From: Larix kaempferi
Taxonomy: Eukaryota > Streptophyta > Pinopsida > Pinales > Pinaceae
NCBI GenBank assembly: GCA_027924585.1
Contig: BSBM01000007.1
Location: 13,173,501-13,237,500 of the forward strand
DNA: 64,000 bases
Reading direction: 5' to 3'
In this document: positions 1 to 11,799 of the stretch, piece by piece
Numbering within the stretch: position 1 is the stretch's first letter
Layout of the letters: every line of letters begins with the position of its first letter
Notes under the pieces: model-generated
Told to the model about the DNA's origin: nothing
Database searches by the model: none
The model's input: the letters and a program-made list of their open reading frames with translations, nothing else
Made by a program: the position numbers and the translations under genes

Positions 1-170
1 AAGGTGCATCCACGTGCATATATATATATATATCAAAAAAAATGTGTCATAGGGCTATACATGTCCTGAGCACCCCTATACTCAGCTATACAAAAAATGT
101 CTATACATCCCTAAAGCCTCATAAAATACATGCCGTAGCTACAAAACTCGGGGGGAGTCCCCTGCTCTCC

Positions 171-1490
171 CTAATGAGAGTCATACCCTGCATCACTGCC
201 TGCATCGAATGCCTCTGAGTCCTCCCCTCGCTCCTCCTCCGAAAATTCCTCATCCCCTACGGGCTCATGTGCCCGTGCCCTGTCCGCCAAGATAGCCACC
301 CGGATCACAATGGATCTGAACTCTCAGGGTGCCCTCATGCAATCCTGAAACACGTCCAGATCGATGTCCCGCCACCCCTCATCGGTCACCCCCCACCAGC
401 AAACGGTCTAGCAGTGCCCGTACGGACTCTAGCATCCCCTTCGCATCCCAGCGACACACCTCCCCCCGCCCAGGCAGAGCTGGAACGACCACAATCCCCC
501 TCCGTGCCACATGCCCTGGCGGCGGCCTCGATCCAACATCTGCAGATCACCCATTGGTCAGTAACAATATATCAATCAACTATCATAAATAAAACTTGAC
601 ATCCATAACATGCAAGCAAAAACATATGTACCATCGGGTCCCCATGCCTGTCCTGGTGCCCGTGGCACCTCTGGGTCTCCGGTGTAGTCCATGTCCCTAT
701 ACAGGTAGTCATCCAGTGTCAATGGTATCTAGAGCCACTGCAGGTACAACTCCTGCGTAAAGTATCTACCCACATCGCCACCACCACGGCGGCGCATCAT
801 CTCGCCCCACCGCACCATCCGCGGCTCCCTCAAACCTCCTGCTCTGATCGGCACCCGCAGCCGCAGTGTGGGCACCCTCTCCATAAAAAATGCACACAAG
901 AAAGAACCATAGAAAAACCCCTTGCCAGATTCCTTCACTGTTGTCAGCTGCCGCTGAATGCAGGTCAGGTACATCTAGCCCCACGCGTAATACACCCCAT
1001 CCAGTACACGCTCCACTAGCTGCATCTGGCCCCCAAACACCTTCTTCGGTGACTGGGACCCCAAGACGCGAACCACATATGCCGCCATGGCCTGTACTGT
1101 TGGCTCCTGTAGGTCTCTCACCATAAGTGCATTCCTATGCACCCTAGCCTCTGGACCACAGTACCGCTCCAGCATGTCCTCCATATCTATGTCCTCGGAT
1201 ACCTGCGGCTGCGTGTCTACCACCCTACCCAGACAGGGCAACCCCGTCAGGAAGTATACATCTGTCAGGGTGAGGTCCACCCTCTCACCCTGCACTTTGA
1301 AGGCCTGTATGTCTGACTCCCAGAAACTAATCAGTCGGTTCAGCAGCAATGCTGCTGACTACATCATGGGTACCTGGGCGAACTTTAGTAGTCCACATAG
1401 ACCCAGCACTGATTGCACATGGTGCTCCTCTCGGATGACGGCCACGATCTCATCCGGAATCTCCCGCTCTCTCCACAGAACCTGCGGCAT
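171..1490 (-). pseudogene. Antisense extra gene of element A, plant mobile domain-like, with one intron
   Basis: Read on -, exon 1 runs 1490-632 and exon 2 539-171, separated by a GT-AG intron (631-540). The protein matches the copy in B along its length: start region with W-REREI and GLLKFAQ, a core resembling the plant mobile domain (F-VQGERVDLTLTDVYFLTGLP), then ERVPTL and EPRMVRW, and an acidic C-terminus. Plant mobile domains occur in MAIL/MAIN-type plant proteins and in antisense extra ORFs of Tat-lineage retrotransposons; their role there is unknown. The Met at 1490 was chosen because it is conserved in B, one base after an acceptor-like CAG. The copy is dead: in-frame TAG at 1359, 975 and 729, a frameshift near 400 and a TGA near 318. 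The stops fit single C-to-T or G-to-A changes, for example a Gln codon at 975. Confidence 0.72.
540..631 (-). other. Predicted spliceosomal intron in the antisense gene of A
   Basis: On the - strand the intron begins GTACATATG at 631 and ends GATCTGCAG at 540 (92 bp). Both flanks align with B: exon 1 ends with an Asp codon plus G, exon 2 begins AT-GTT and continues into a Gly-x-Arg-Pro-Pro segment. B has a GT-AG intron of different length and sequence at exactly the same codon and phase, which is the main support. Confidence 0.75.
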
Positions 1491-1630
1491 CCTGTCAAAC
1501 ACACAAGGCAAACTCATCAGACTCATGTCAAAGAAATAAACCTTGCCCCCCCCAGGAAGTCCTAACAGCTCGCTCCAAAATGCGGCTTTAGGCCCCCTTG
1601 CTGTGGTTTCCGACTGCGGTTGTTTGACCC

Positions 1631-1829
1631 ACAGTCGCGGTCCAAAAACACGACTGTCAGTTCCGAACACGCGGTACCAAACCGCGTGTTCAGCCTCGGA
1701 ACACGCGGTCCCAGACCGTGTGTTCCACGTCGGACCTCGCGGTCTCCACGCGCGTCATCCACCGTGGAACCCGCGGTCCCCGCCCATGGCTTCCTCTTGA
1801 AAACCCACGGTCCACCCCATGTGGACCGT
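1631..1829 (-). repeat. Cluster of short inverted repeats in the leader of A's antisense gene
   Basis: Four clear hairpins lie within 200 bp: 1631-1657 with 7-bp arms ACAGTCG/CGACTGT; 1665-1691 with perfect 11-bp arms GAACACGCGGT/ACCGCGTGTTC and a 5-bp loop; 1698-1726 with 12-bp arms and one mismatch; 1807-1829 with 9-bp arms ACGGTCCAC/GTGGACCGT. The GC-rich arms contrast with the surrounding DNA. They sit between the TATA box near 2034 and the start codon at 1490. B has a hairpin cluster at the same relative place but with different arm sequences. Confidence 0.75.
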
Positions 1830-2029
1830 ACAAATAAACCCTGGGACCCACTACCTACCCCCCGAACCCAAAAAACGTGCAGGTATGAGTTTGACGAAAT
1901 ACCTGTATCTCCCGGATCTAAAATTGGCCGGTCGGATCATCCAAAAATGCCACCTCACCTCTGGTCCACTCTGATCACTAGTCAAAGTCAAATAGTACAA
2001 CTGCCACTTGTCATGTTGGACCCACTCAC

Positions 2030-2039
2030 TATTTATAGT
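2030..2039 (-). promoter_or_regulatory. TATA box of the antisense gene in A
   Basis: On the - strand the site reads CTATAAATAG followed by TGAGTGGG. The same CTATAAATAGTG-GTGGG block occurs in B at 15425. The distance to the conserved start codon is about 540 bp in both copies, which supports a real promoter rather than a chance AT-rich site. Confidence 0.65.
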
Positions 2040-4268
2040 CTGTTGATTTTTTCTTGTTTTGGCCGTTATGAACCCATACGGAGTCCGTTTTTCGAACCAT
2101 TTCCACCATTGGAATCAGCACGATGAGACCGTCTTGATGGTCACCTCGTTGCATTATTTTTTCCCCGTCATTTTTTGCACATTTTTTAGACGCCACTAGT
2201 CGCCTCAGTTTGCATGCCACATCGGCCGCCATCGGATTGTTCCACACTTTTACATGAGCCATTCACTCCTGTCATACTGCAAATGTTTCGTTATTTTGCC
2301 ACCATTCCATTCACCCCGCAAGGAGGCCCACCAGTGTTCCCCCTCACCCTTGTTCTTGGTCATCATACATGTTCCTTGATTGAACACTTCCTCCTTGCCT
2401 GGCCATTCCTTTTGTTCGGTATAATTTTATCCCTTTTTCGGGCCGGACAAGTTCTTTACGAAAAAGGCACTTAGGGAGTTTCCGTTAAGCTCTTTTCTGA
2501 CTCCTAAAACAATGAAAAGATTGCCGAGCAATCTTGCTTCCTTTCATGCTCGTTAAAGTACCTGAAAGGGCGTCTATCTGGTATAAGTTTAACCCTTTTC
2601 CGGACCTGGTAGACTAATTACGAAAAAGGAATACTCTAGTCACACCGGCTAGAAGAGTTCTTCATTGCATCCTTTTATGCTTCTTTGGGCCTTGGAGACT
2701 AACACATGAAAAAGCAACCCCCTGGAGTCTTCTTATCGCTTTCAGACTCTCTAAAATTGAAATCAACCACGAGCATGAACTGTCTCGGGCTCGTAAAATC
2801 CACACGACAGTACCATTCCATCATTTCAGAGTCTTCTTATCGCTTTCAAACTCCTTAAAATTGAAAGCAATCACGAGCATGAACTGTCCTGGGCTCGTAT
2901 AAATCCACACGACAGTACCCTTATACACTCACTTCTTCTAGTTCCCTAACCCATGAAGAAGTCCCCCCGTGCCTCTTGGCACTCTGATCGATCATCTCGG
3001 CAGCACCCCCAATCAGGTCACCTTTGTTCAGAGTATTCTACAGTCTCTTGCCATTTTACCCCAGCTTGAGTATCCCTCAGCCCAATCCCCCTCTCAGATC
3101 CAATCCAGCTATGATCCCTTTCCCATCAGTCAGTTTCATATGCTGCCCGATCATCCCCGTTATCATACTCTGAACAAAGGAAGTTTGAGTCCACCCACTC
3201 TACTTGCCCAGTTGTCCCCCCCAGTTTTTCAGTCATACCATCAGTACTATCACATTTCGGTTCTCCACCTCGCGCTCCTGTCAAGGAAACATCATTTCCT
3301 TGATATTTGCAGATCTCCCTCTGTCGACGACAGCCCCTCTATTCCAGATGATAGACCCAGAGGCCCCCGCGCCTTGGACCCATCACCATTTGTGGTGAGT
3401 GCCTACGGACCATTTTGAGAGGAGTCATCATTGCCTCTCCGAATGGTTGTTTCTCACATGCTCGACTTCATCACCTTGATCACATCGTTGAGAATCGAGC
3501 AGGATTTACATACCTACCATTCTTTGTCGAAGACCCCGGATTTCCCCTGACTCTAGCACATTGGTGAGTCACTTCGGAACACCCAGTTATATGTTCCCGT
3601 GGATGTCCGGGCTGCATTGGCGATTGTATTCAGAAGCCATCCAGTTACATGCTTCCTTGAGTACCCAGTTCAGTCCCAGATCAGTTCCAGTTCAGTGTAC
3701 CATTGCGAGTGTACCCCTTGTCACTCTAATCCAGCAGCTCATCAGTTCCTTTGGTACCACATTCAGTAGCACTGTTGTCATTCCAGTGTATCAGTTCTTC
3801 AGCTCAGACATGGTCAGCCCAGCAGTATGTCCCAGATTTGTGTCCCCTCTGGACTCTTATGATGTACACAGTGGTTCTCTATGTATCTTACAGGTCCCTC
3901 TTTGTCGAGCCTTACAGTTATTTTTATGTATCTTGATACGAGCATGGGTATGCCCGCCTCGTCCATATATTGAGATTCTTCCTCATTCAGTATTTGAGGT
4001 TATGTATATTTCAGGTCCCCATATTTTGGACCCCATTGTTATTATATCTTGATATGAGCATGGGAATGCCCACCTCGTCCATATGATCAGATGATTCCTC
4101 ATCCATTATTGAGGTTATGTACTTTTAGTTCTTGCAGTTTGTTCGGGATCGTTGTTCCGAGCTTCAATTTGTTTCTTCTCTTCTCCACACCCCAGGCAAA
4201 CCATATATGACTTATGATGTCCATCGGCCATACGATGAGCTCCTGCCCTCACACATCAGGGGGCAATC
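2040..4268 (+). other. 3' untranslated region of element A
   Basis: No coding frame of note. The first part (about 2100-2290) matches a single copy of the roughly 150 bp unit that is tandemly repeated in B at 14550-15300, including the blocks GTCGCCTC and TTTGCATGCCACATCGGCCG. At 2725-2920 a 104 bp segment is tandemly duplicated; it contains CACGAGCATGAACTGT and ACACGACAGTACC. B has a related duplicated block at about 14040-14220, so the duplication predates the split of the two copies. From about 3960 to 4268 the sequence matches B 12738-12960, up to the polypurine tract. Confidence 0.7.
2725..2920 (+). repeat. Tandem duplication, two units of about 104 bp
   Basis: Units start at 2725 and 2829, each with GAGTCTTCTTATCGCTTTCA. 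They differ at a handful of positions and the second is slightly shorter at its end. The unit lies in the 3' UTR of A. Confidence 0.8.
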
Positions 4269-4921
4269 TGTTAACACCCAAAAAGTGTTCACTACCTCAT
4301 CTACCCCATTACATGGCTCATTTGTCCATTCTCCTACCATATTTCCCTTAAAAACCCATTTTTCCTCAAAAAATATCCAAAATTCCTCTAAAATAGCAAA
4401 ATCCCTCTAAAAAGGGAATAAAAAATATAAAATAATGAGGAAAAGGAGGAAAAAACCCTATACAGCTGCCCTAAACCATATGGTTCCCAAAACCATGGGC
4501 CAGCACTCCACCACCAAAAATCTATAAATAGGTAATGGAGACCCCTCATTTCATATCCACAGTCATAAGCACCCTTACTCTGCCAAAATCTCTCTTGAAA
4601 CCCTAGCTCACCCTTGAGCTACTTTCACCTTGAGAGCCCCTTTTGGCCTATTCCCACCATTGGAGAAAGAGAAGGAGCAAGTTGGAGCTTGGAGCAACCC
4701 TCTTGGAGCATTGCAAGAGCTTCACCAACCTCCACATTGGAGGTAAAATTAATACAAAAGCCATTCTTTACATCTTATTTTTTCTATTTCATGCATATGT
4801 TTAGAGTAATTTATATTTCTGTTTTAGCATTTTAATTTACATTTACTGAACTGCTACTAAGAAGTCCTTTCTCCTTAGTAGGTGCTCATTTGCACAAGCT
4901 AGGGGTAAAACCCTAGCTACA
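4269..4921 (+). repeat. 3' LTR of element A (653 bp)
   Basis: Starts TGTTAACACCC and ends CTAGCTACA. It is preceded by the purine-rich CAGGGGGCAATC. A TATA box CTATAAATA is at 4522. Start and promoter region match the LTRs of B, but the two families differ enough to be separate subfamilies. The sequence after 4921 is D's LTR. Confidence 0.8.
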
Positions 4922-5102
4922 AAGGGTTCCAAGGTACATCTTTTATTTATGTGGTTAATTGCATTTATATTTCAGTTGGTAAATGCAGATCTAGTTGTTT
5001 GAGTTTATGTTTGTATGAGTATTTACTTACATTTAAACTCATACCACTTGAGATCTCAGGGTGATCCAGAGCGAGTAGTGATATCTGGATCAAATATTTA
5101 CA
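4922..5102 (+). repeat. Tail of the 5' LTR of element D
   Basis: These 181 bp match the last 181 bp of the 3' LTR (56050-56230) and end AATATTTACA. The upstream part of the LTR is replaced by element A. Confidence 0.85.
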
Positions 5103-5116
5103 TGGTATCAGAGCCC
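5103..5116 (+). promoter_or_regulatory. Primer binding site of D (initiator tRNA-Met type)
   Basis: TGGTATCAGAGCCC lies directly after the LTR end; TGGTATCAGAG matches the 3' end of initiator tRNA-Met used by most plant copia elements. Confidence 0.85.
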
Positions 5117-5154
5117 TGTTAAGGGTCAAAGAGGGTAGTCACACATAGATATGT

Positions 5155-5560
5155 GGTGTTGGAGACTAGATCTGAGATAGATCTAGTATATCAGTGGAGG
5201 TAGAGACTAGATCTACCAAATCTAAGCAGCACAACTCAGATCTGATGTTGTAGAGGTCAGATCCATCAGATCTGTGGTATTGGAGACTAGATCTGAGATA
5301 GATCTAGTAGATCAATGAAGATAGAGACCATATCTACCAGATCCGAAGAGCACAGCTTAGATCTGAGGTTGTAGAAGTCAGATCTACCAGATTTGTGAGT
5401 TTGGAGTTGATATCCGAGATAGATCTTTCAGATATGACATGAGCAAAGTCCATATCTGATAGAAGAGTTCGGATATATGAGTACAGACATTAGATCTGTT
5501 TGGATAGATACCAGATCTATGAGTTCAGAGGTTAGATCTGAGATAGATCTACCATATCTG
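5155..5560 (+). repeat. Degenerate tandem repeat of about 120 bp, rich in AGATCT
   Basis: The phrase GGAGACTAGATCTGAGATAG starts at 5160 and 5284, and a diverged third copy is at 5402. Many AGATCT or close variants occur over 400 bp. The repeat fills the leader between the primer binding site and D's ORF. Confidence 0.7.
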
Positions 5561-5835
5561 TGATCAGGAGAGATTCTTGTTTCACTGTGGGTTACAGTAT
5601 TTCAGTTTTGTAGAGTGATGGTCACTATCTTGAGAGTAGAGTACAAGTTGATGGGAAAACTTGTATGTGGGTCCAGGGAGAACTTGGATGCAGTTTTAGT
5701 ATTGGTGACAGAGGGAGAGCATGATGCTTCTCTCAAGATGACATTGATAGAGGAGGAGCATAGATCTACATATCAGAGTGCAGCAGATGCAGCCAGAAAG
5801 TATTTTAGTTCAGAGACGAGTGTCAGTACAGAGAT

Positions 5836-6700
5836 GTGCATGAGATATGCATGTGCATGAGGTTTTTCATGATGCATGTGCATGAGTTATGCATGCTGCA
5901 TATGCATGAGATATGCATGCACATAATGACTGAGAGATGGTTGATTGAGGATGATCAGGTGATAGCAGTAGAGGAGGTTGATGAGTTTACTTCTCGGTTT
6001 GAGGAGTTCTCACTAGCCTCAGTTCATTCAGGACATGATAGTAGCCTACCAAAGGCTCAGGTTGATCAGAGGTGGAGAGTGGAAAACACTCTCAATAGTC
6101 ACATGACAGGAGTGCGAGATTCATTCCTTATCCTAGAGCATACTTTAGTACAATTGACTCGGGATGGTCAGGGGGTTGACCATTTGGTTACTGGAGTGGG
6201 CAGAGTGAGATTTTTGTTTGACCGTGAAGAGCTCCTGGAGGTTTCAGGAGTGTTTTTTGTTCCAGGAATGAGATGGAGTGTCCTTTCAGTAGCAGCATTG
6301 GCAACAGTAGGCTACCTTGCAGTATTTCATAGGGATCAGTTCTTCACCTATCCTAGAGGAGTAGACCCAATCTTATTTGGTCAGGGGATCGATGGTGATT
6401 ACTTGGTTCATGGACAGCCTACTTCGGGCACATATGGATGGCTGAGTGCATCCTCTTCAGATGCAGAGGAGGAGGATGAGCGAGATGCTCACAACAGAGA
6501 TGAGGCCAAGATGAGTGAGCCAGTTCAACAGATGGGTGGGTGAGATGCTCATCATGATGAGGATTAGGGCAGTGATTTTGGATTTGGATGAGCGAGATGA
6601 TCTTGACAGTGATGAGTCTCAAGAGATTGAGCCCTTGGACTCATATCAGATGGATGAGCATGCTGCTCATGCAGGCACCAGTCAGAGAGTGAGCTAGTAT
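5836..6700 (+). pseudogene. Protease/pre-integrase remnant ORF of element D
   Basis: The open frame 5836-6543 (235 codons) contains a copia protease-like stretch: RWRVENTLNSHMT where a protease would show W-x-DSGAS-HMT, so the catalytic Asp-Ser/Thr-Gly is absent. About 60 residues on, FFVPGMRWSVLSVAAL followed by GY matches the conserved block between protease and the GAG-pre-integrase region of copia polyproteins. A second frame (6515-6697, 6704-6861) adds an acidic and a basic segment and continues in frame past element E to 54984, ending at the 3' LTR. No gag zinc knuckle, integrase or RT is present. ATGCAT/GCATGC motifs are frequent at 5836-5930. What the ORF does, if anything, is unknown. 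Confidence 0.6.
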
Positions 6701-6856
6701 GACATGGTTGAGATGGACTTGGCTCAGGAGAGAGCTAAGTCAGTTCAGTTAGTTCAGAGACAGAGAGAGTTGACTTACAAAGCTAAGTCAACTCAGGGTC
6801 ATAGGAAGATGACCTACAGAGTAGTGGATCCACTTGATAGAGGATTTCAGAGTTGG

Positions 6857-6861
6857 TTACA
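6857..6861. other. Target-site duplication TTACA, left copy, of element E
   Basis: TTACA at 6857-6861 directly before the LTR is repeated exactly at 54760-54764 after the other LTR. Confidence 0.9.
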
Positions 6862-8495
6862 TGTCACATCCCCTCCCATCATCCCAAACCACAGCGGGAA
6901 CATGGCTGACATTCAAGGGCTTATTTGGTAAACTCGACCCCATACATTACTAATAAAATTCATAATAAATAAAAACTTATGTGTGCAAATACATACTCAA
7001 TATAAACACAACGGAATTAAAATATATTTACACACACACAATTGTAATGCATCAACATATCTATCACAAGGGGATGATGATTCACCATGCAGAGAATCAA
7101 TCCCCTTCTCATGCTATGCACAGAATTCATATCCATTCCATTAACATGAATAATCATCATTTAGAATTAACACATTGCAGAACACAAAATGCATATAATT
7201 TAAACACAGAGAACACTTATCTTTGAGAGGAAGCTGTCCAAGCAACTAGCTATGTGAGAGCAACGTTCCACCCAACCATAGATCTCTGTCCAACCTATAT
7301 TCTTTTAGCTGAGAGATCACCCCCGATCTGGGTTGTGTATCCACTATGGAGGAACCAGATGGGCTCACTCACAGTCATGGTTTCACTCAACAGCTATGCT
7401 AAGCCAACACATAGTTGGGTTTATCAAGCATACAAAGGACAAAGGAGGAAAATGTTAAGCCAATGAGCTCAACCATAGAGCTACATGCATCTCAAATTAA
7501 CTCAACAGTCATGGCACCCACAATACCTACCACACCCAACACAAGGAAGGTCCCCTTCTCTGTTGCACAGCCCCTAAGGCATCCCTTCCCTCGAGTGTTC
7601 TTTAGGGTGGGAATAGAAAGGTCTAGCTGCTAATTCCTTGAGATTCTAGACTTCACTAAGATTATCAAGCAAACCCAACCTCTGCTCAGTCATTCACACT
7701 TGGATTTCTCACAATTCTATCATCCAAATAACCCAATCCCGTCACTGGTTTTCTAGGCTGTAAAAACTGGGTCTTCCATTGGATTTCGGGGTATCTAATA
7801 CTCTCAATTTCGCCCCAAGGTTCATATCTATGGATCCCCCATTGGATTTCACTATCAATACCAAATTATGGGCCTTTATGGCTCTTCAAAACATGGGCTC
7901 TTGCAAACTTGCGATTTCTGGTTTTGCTCACTGTTGGGAATTCGTAATGGATGAAAAATGATGCTAGGGGGTCTTCCACAATGGAATGGGAATGAGAACG
8001 AAGCAACTCCCATGAGGTAGGGTGACTTGTGGTACAATAAAAACAGAGCCCATACCTGCCATACGAATTTTTGGGCTGCCCATGCTCGATTGAAGCCATG
8101 GACTGAATTCTTCAACAACTTCCTTACAATAGAATTAAATGTCAGCAAGGAAAGTCAAATGGGTTCTCACAATGACATTTGGTAGCATAAGGTTCATCCC
8201 CACAACCCCCTCACCAATCCCTAGTGGAATACACATGGCCCCTTCTCATTCGTTGCTTCCATAGCTAGTTTTGGTATTTTATTGAAATATTAATACTTAC
8301 ATCATTTACAATATTCCATGGCTTAATATCTCATGGGTAATAAAATATCAAATACTTGTTCATTTTAAATAAAATCCGAACATACACTAGCGGGGCCTTG
8401 GCCTTGAGCTCCACGCTAGGGAAGCATACATCGCATGTATACAATATTTACATTAAAAGCCAATATTTCATAAGGGTCAAAATTGGGGTATTACA
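6862..8495 (-). repeat. 3' LTR of element E (1634 bp)
   Basis: On - it begins TGTAATACCCC and ends GGGATGTGACA. It has the same length as the partner at 53126-54759 and aligns throughout with scattered substitutions. The overlapping short ORFs on both strands are inside the LTR and are not genes. Confidence 0.92.
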
Positions 8496-8510
8496 TTCCC
8501 CTCTTCCTTA
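8496..8510 (-). promoter_or_regulatory. Polypurine tract of element E
   Basis: On - the sequence AAGGAAGAGGGGAA lies immediately before the 3' LTR, where plus-strand priming occurs. Confidence 0.8.
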
Positions 8511-8511
8511 G

Positions 8512-9834
8512 AACAATACCGTCCTCGATGTTCTCAAAACTGAACAAAAATGGGAATGCCTCTCTCATGGAATCCTCCATCTCCCATGTAGCCTCATCGG
8601 GACTAAGGGGCTCCCATTGGACCTTTACCTACTCGATGGCTTTGTTTCGGAGCAAAGTGACCTTCTTGTCGAGGATGCGCATAGGCTCTACTTGGAACTC
8701 TCCCTCAGGTTCCACCTATATCACATTCCAATCAATCATATGATTAGGATCATGTACATACTTCTCAAGCAAAGATACATGGAAAACATTATGAGCTCTT
8801 ATGTTAGCAAGCAATGCAACTCTATATGCAACTGGTCCTATCCTATCTAGGAATTCAAATGGCCCACAATATCTTGGGGACAACTTGGCACAACTCCCCA
8901 AATTGAGAGAACTCTTCCCTGGTTGCACTCTCAAATAAGCATGACCCCCAATCCAGAATTCCTTATGCACTCTTTTCAAATCTACATAACTCTTTTGCCT
9001 CTCCTGATTTGCCTTTAAATTATGCCTGATCTTAACAACTTCCTATTCCATTTCCTTAATCATTTCTGGTCCAAGTACTACCCTGTTCACTGGGCTATCC
9101 CAATTCACTAGAGTCCTGCATCCCTTGCCATACAACGCCTCAAATGGACTCATCCCCAATGATGCATGATGTCCATTATTGTATGCAAATTCTACCAAGT
9201 GTAGGTAATCTTCCCACTTGGATGGTTTATCCATCACATACATTCTCAGCATGTCTTCAAGGACCCGATTCACCCTCTCAGTTTGGCCCTTTGTTTGAGG
9301 ATGACATGTTGTACTAAAATTCAATCTAGTTCCCAATTCTTGAAATAATCCTTTCCAAAAATTGGAAGTGAACTTTGTATGACGATCAGGAATTATTGCC
9401 TTGGGAAATCCATGCAATCTGAATATCTCTCTCATGAAGATATTTGCAATGTCATTATCCTTGTGCGTGGACTTGACTGGAATAAAGTGAGCTATCTTTG
9501 ATAGCTTGTCCACAACAACCATGATTGATTCATGTTTTTTCACTGTCATGGGAAGACCTATTATAAAATCCATAGAGATCACTTCCAACTTCCACTCCGG
9601 AATGGGAAAGGGCTACAACAATCCTGCTGGATGTTGGTGCTCTGCCTTGACTTGTTGGCACCTTTGACACATTGCAATGTACTCAGCTATGTTCTTCTTC
9701 ATGCCGTGCCAAAAGTATTGCTTTCTTGCTGCTGCTATAGTCTTCTGATATCTTAGGTGTCCAGAGTCTGGCATTTGATGTATTTCATCCATCACTAGCT
9801 TCTTCAAATCTACACTATGTGGGATGTACATTTT
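8512..9834 (-). pseudogene. pol: Integrase and chromodomain of element E
   Basis: On - this is the H2C2 zinc-binding domain (H-x-GHLRYQKT then CQRCQQ, 9760-9640), the integrase core with catalytic Asp in SMDFI, Asp in IPDRH and Glu in GQTERVNR (9588-9250), and a C-terminal domain with [11 protein letters not shown] and a FHVSLL motif (8900-8790). The end is a chromodomain-like segment (about 8690-8510, VKVQWEPLSPDEATWE), which places E among chromoviruses. In-frame TAG codons are at about 9041, 8714 and 8629. The first residues of the integrase lie on the other side of C at 35119-35190. The three catalytic residues are still present. Confidence 0.85.
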
Positions 9835-10601
9835 TGTTGACCAACGCGACCTCAGTCGACAGGGGTTCACCTCACTATCAACACATACCGCAGTCTCCCT
9901 TGGCACCGGCCCGAGCAGGTTTGAGCCCACCTATCAACACCGGCAGAGCGGATGAGGTCTCACCCGAGGCGTCCAGGAAGAGCAGACGGAACCATGTTTC
10001 CACCAAGGGAGGAGGCAAGTTGTGGCTGCATGGACTAGATCTATTGCAATACTTAAACAGAAACTTTAAACATTCAACATGGAGTTATAACATATTACTT
10101 AATCGCAACATTTATCATCACAGCAACAGTAAGCAGACATTGCATCAAGAAAATATAACAACATTCATATATCGCAACATTGCACAAAGATCATACCAAA
10201 ACATCATCATTGTATTACTGTCACAGTCATATACCAGAAGCAAAACACAGATCTCCATATACATCCACCTTCTTATTGCTCGGCTACTATCGTCTCTCTA
10301 ACACTTACAACTCTCACTTATTTATAGGCCTCTGCCATTACAATGTTTGTCCACTTACTAACGACTTCCTAACCGACACTATGGACAAATGACCCAATAT
10401 TTAACTGAATCGGTCCAAATGACCCAAAAACCCACATACCGCGGTACAACTGACTCAATATTACATACATGTGGTCTAAGTGACCCAAAAACCCGCATAC
10501 CGCGGTATACTTTAACCCAAAATATTCCTTCTGCGACCTCATCCGATGTGTCGCAGTGTCGATAGTACTACGCCATTTCCTCATCGAACCACCTGCCAAT
10601 A
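9835..10601 (-). repeat. 3' LTR of element C (767 bp)
   Basis: In + orientation it starts TGTTGACCAACG and ends CCTGCCAATA, where the partner ends CCAACA. A TATA box (on - CTATAAATAAG) lies at 10317-10327. On -, the purine stretch TTGGGGGCC precedes the LTR (10602-10612). Confidence 0.85.
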
Positions 10602-11799
10602 GGCCCCCAACACAATCTTGTGGCTCGCCCTCGAGCCACGTCAACTGTTGGGCATCGTACATGCCATGGTCTTTTCTTTGAAGTTTGCATACGGCTGTTC
10701 AACATTGCTGCAACTGTTCTTGTTGTCTAGATCACGCGGTGTTGTTCGGCTCCCTTTGCTACATGGAGCGTTGACTAGCTGTTATGTACTTTTCACCCGA
10801 AAGGGGTCATTGCCTGACTTGTTGCCATGTACTTTCCAAACTCATCCTCGAGTCTCTGTGAATGGTATAGACGGAAAGGAAAAGAGGACAAACAATACCA
10901 AGGTGCGAAATGAGCAGATGACTCTGGCACATCTATTTCGCACCAGCAAACAGCTCCTACTATGGTCGGGGAGCTACCGTCCCAACCATCGCATTGGTCA
11001 AGAAGAGCACAATTCTTCGAAAAACTATTGCGTACTTAAACATGCTGGACCGGCCTTTAGCTCGGTCATACCACAGTGTAAATGCACCAGCCGTATCAAG
11101 GAGCTCAAGGACACTCGTCGTTTGGGCTCGCAGGGCCCCTGGGGTGTTGCCACAGGAAATGAAGTGAAGCATTTCCACAACCTCCTTGGAATTCCTTACA
11201 ACTCAACTCGCAAACTGATCTAACGGCATAGCCACGCTATTTCAGAAAGACTTCTTTGTAACGAACTACCGTCGGCCTCTGCTACTTATAGCTGGACAAT
11301 TCTCGGGTCATGATGGTGGGAATGATGCTCCAGTACCTCGTATCTGCGTGCGTGAACCCATCGGTTGACGCAGCAGGTGGCGACCATGCTTCCACTGAAG
11401 ATCCCACATGCTGACGTGTGAGCAATATCCTCACATCCTTCCGATTGTACTAGCCCAACATGCCATGTGCAAAACATACCGTTGTCATGTGGTAACCAAG
11501 CCGAATCTGTTAGGCGCAATCATGTAGAGGGATTATGGGTAGTGGTCGCAAGATGTTAGCGTGATAGTAGTCACAACACTGCCTCGTACCCCCCAAATCC
11601 TCCGTAATCATCACAAAATCCTTCATTAACTCAACAAAATCCGCCGTCGATCCTGGTCGCAACGCTACCATGAGTCTCCGACTGCTACAAACTTGCGACA
11701 CATGCCTCCCCGCTTGTGCATGCCTTCTTCCGTTGGTGCGCCATCTGCTACCAAGCAACCTGCAACACACACTTTTTTTTTGTTTTTTACCGATGCGAC
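10602..11799 (-). other. 3' region of element C after integrase
   Basis: About 1.2 kb between the end of integrase (stop at 11800) and the 3' LTR. No recognised domain. An open frame of 201 codons on + (10618-11223, antisense to the element) is the longest; I do not recognise its protein and it has no supporting homologue in the window. It could be an antisense extra ORF like those in A and B, or chance. Confidence 0.5.

Larger units (their letters stand above)
1..4921 (+). mobile_element. Element A: Tat-like Ty3/gypsy retrotransposon, 3' part only
   Basis: The window opens inside this element, so gag, pol and the 5' LTR lie to the left. What remains is the antisense extra gene (171-1490), its leader and TATA box, a 3' untranslated stretch, a polypurine tract and the 3' LTR (4269-4921). 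The family link to element B rests on direct similarity over the LTR start (TGTTAACACCCAAAAAGTG), the tract GGGGGCAATC before it, the 3' UTR and the antisense gene. A lies in the opposite orientation to B. Its right end abuts position 181 from the end of D's 5' LTR, so A appears to have inserted into that LTR; the matching left TSD is outside the window. The Tat assignment rests on B's pol proteins and on the antisense plant-mobile-domain ORF, a feature known in Tat-lineage elements. Confidence 0.8.

Noticed and set aside
17-33. AT microsatellite near the left edge
   Set aside because: Too short to mean anything; it is the counterpart of the TATATATA stretch near 17421 in B.
267-599. Open frame of 110 codons on +
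   Set aside because: It is the opposite strand of exon 2 and the intron of A's antisense gene; the real coding signal is on -.
1087-1539. Open frame of 150 codons on +
   Set aside because: Shadow of the plant mobile domain-like frame on -, which aligns with B while this one does not.
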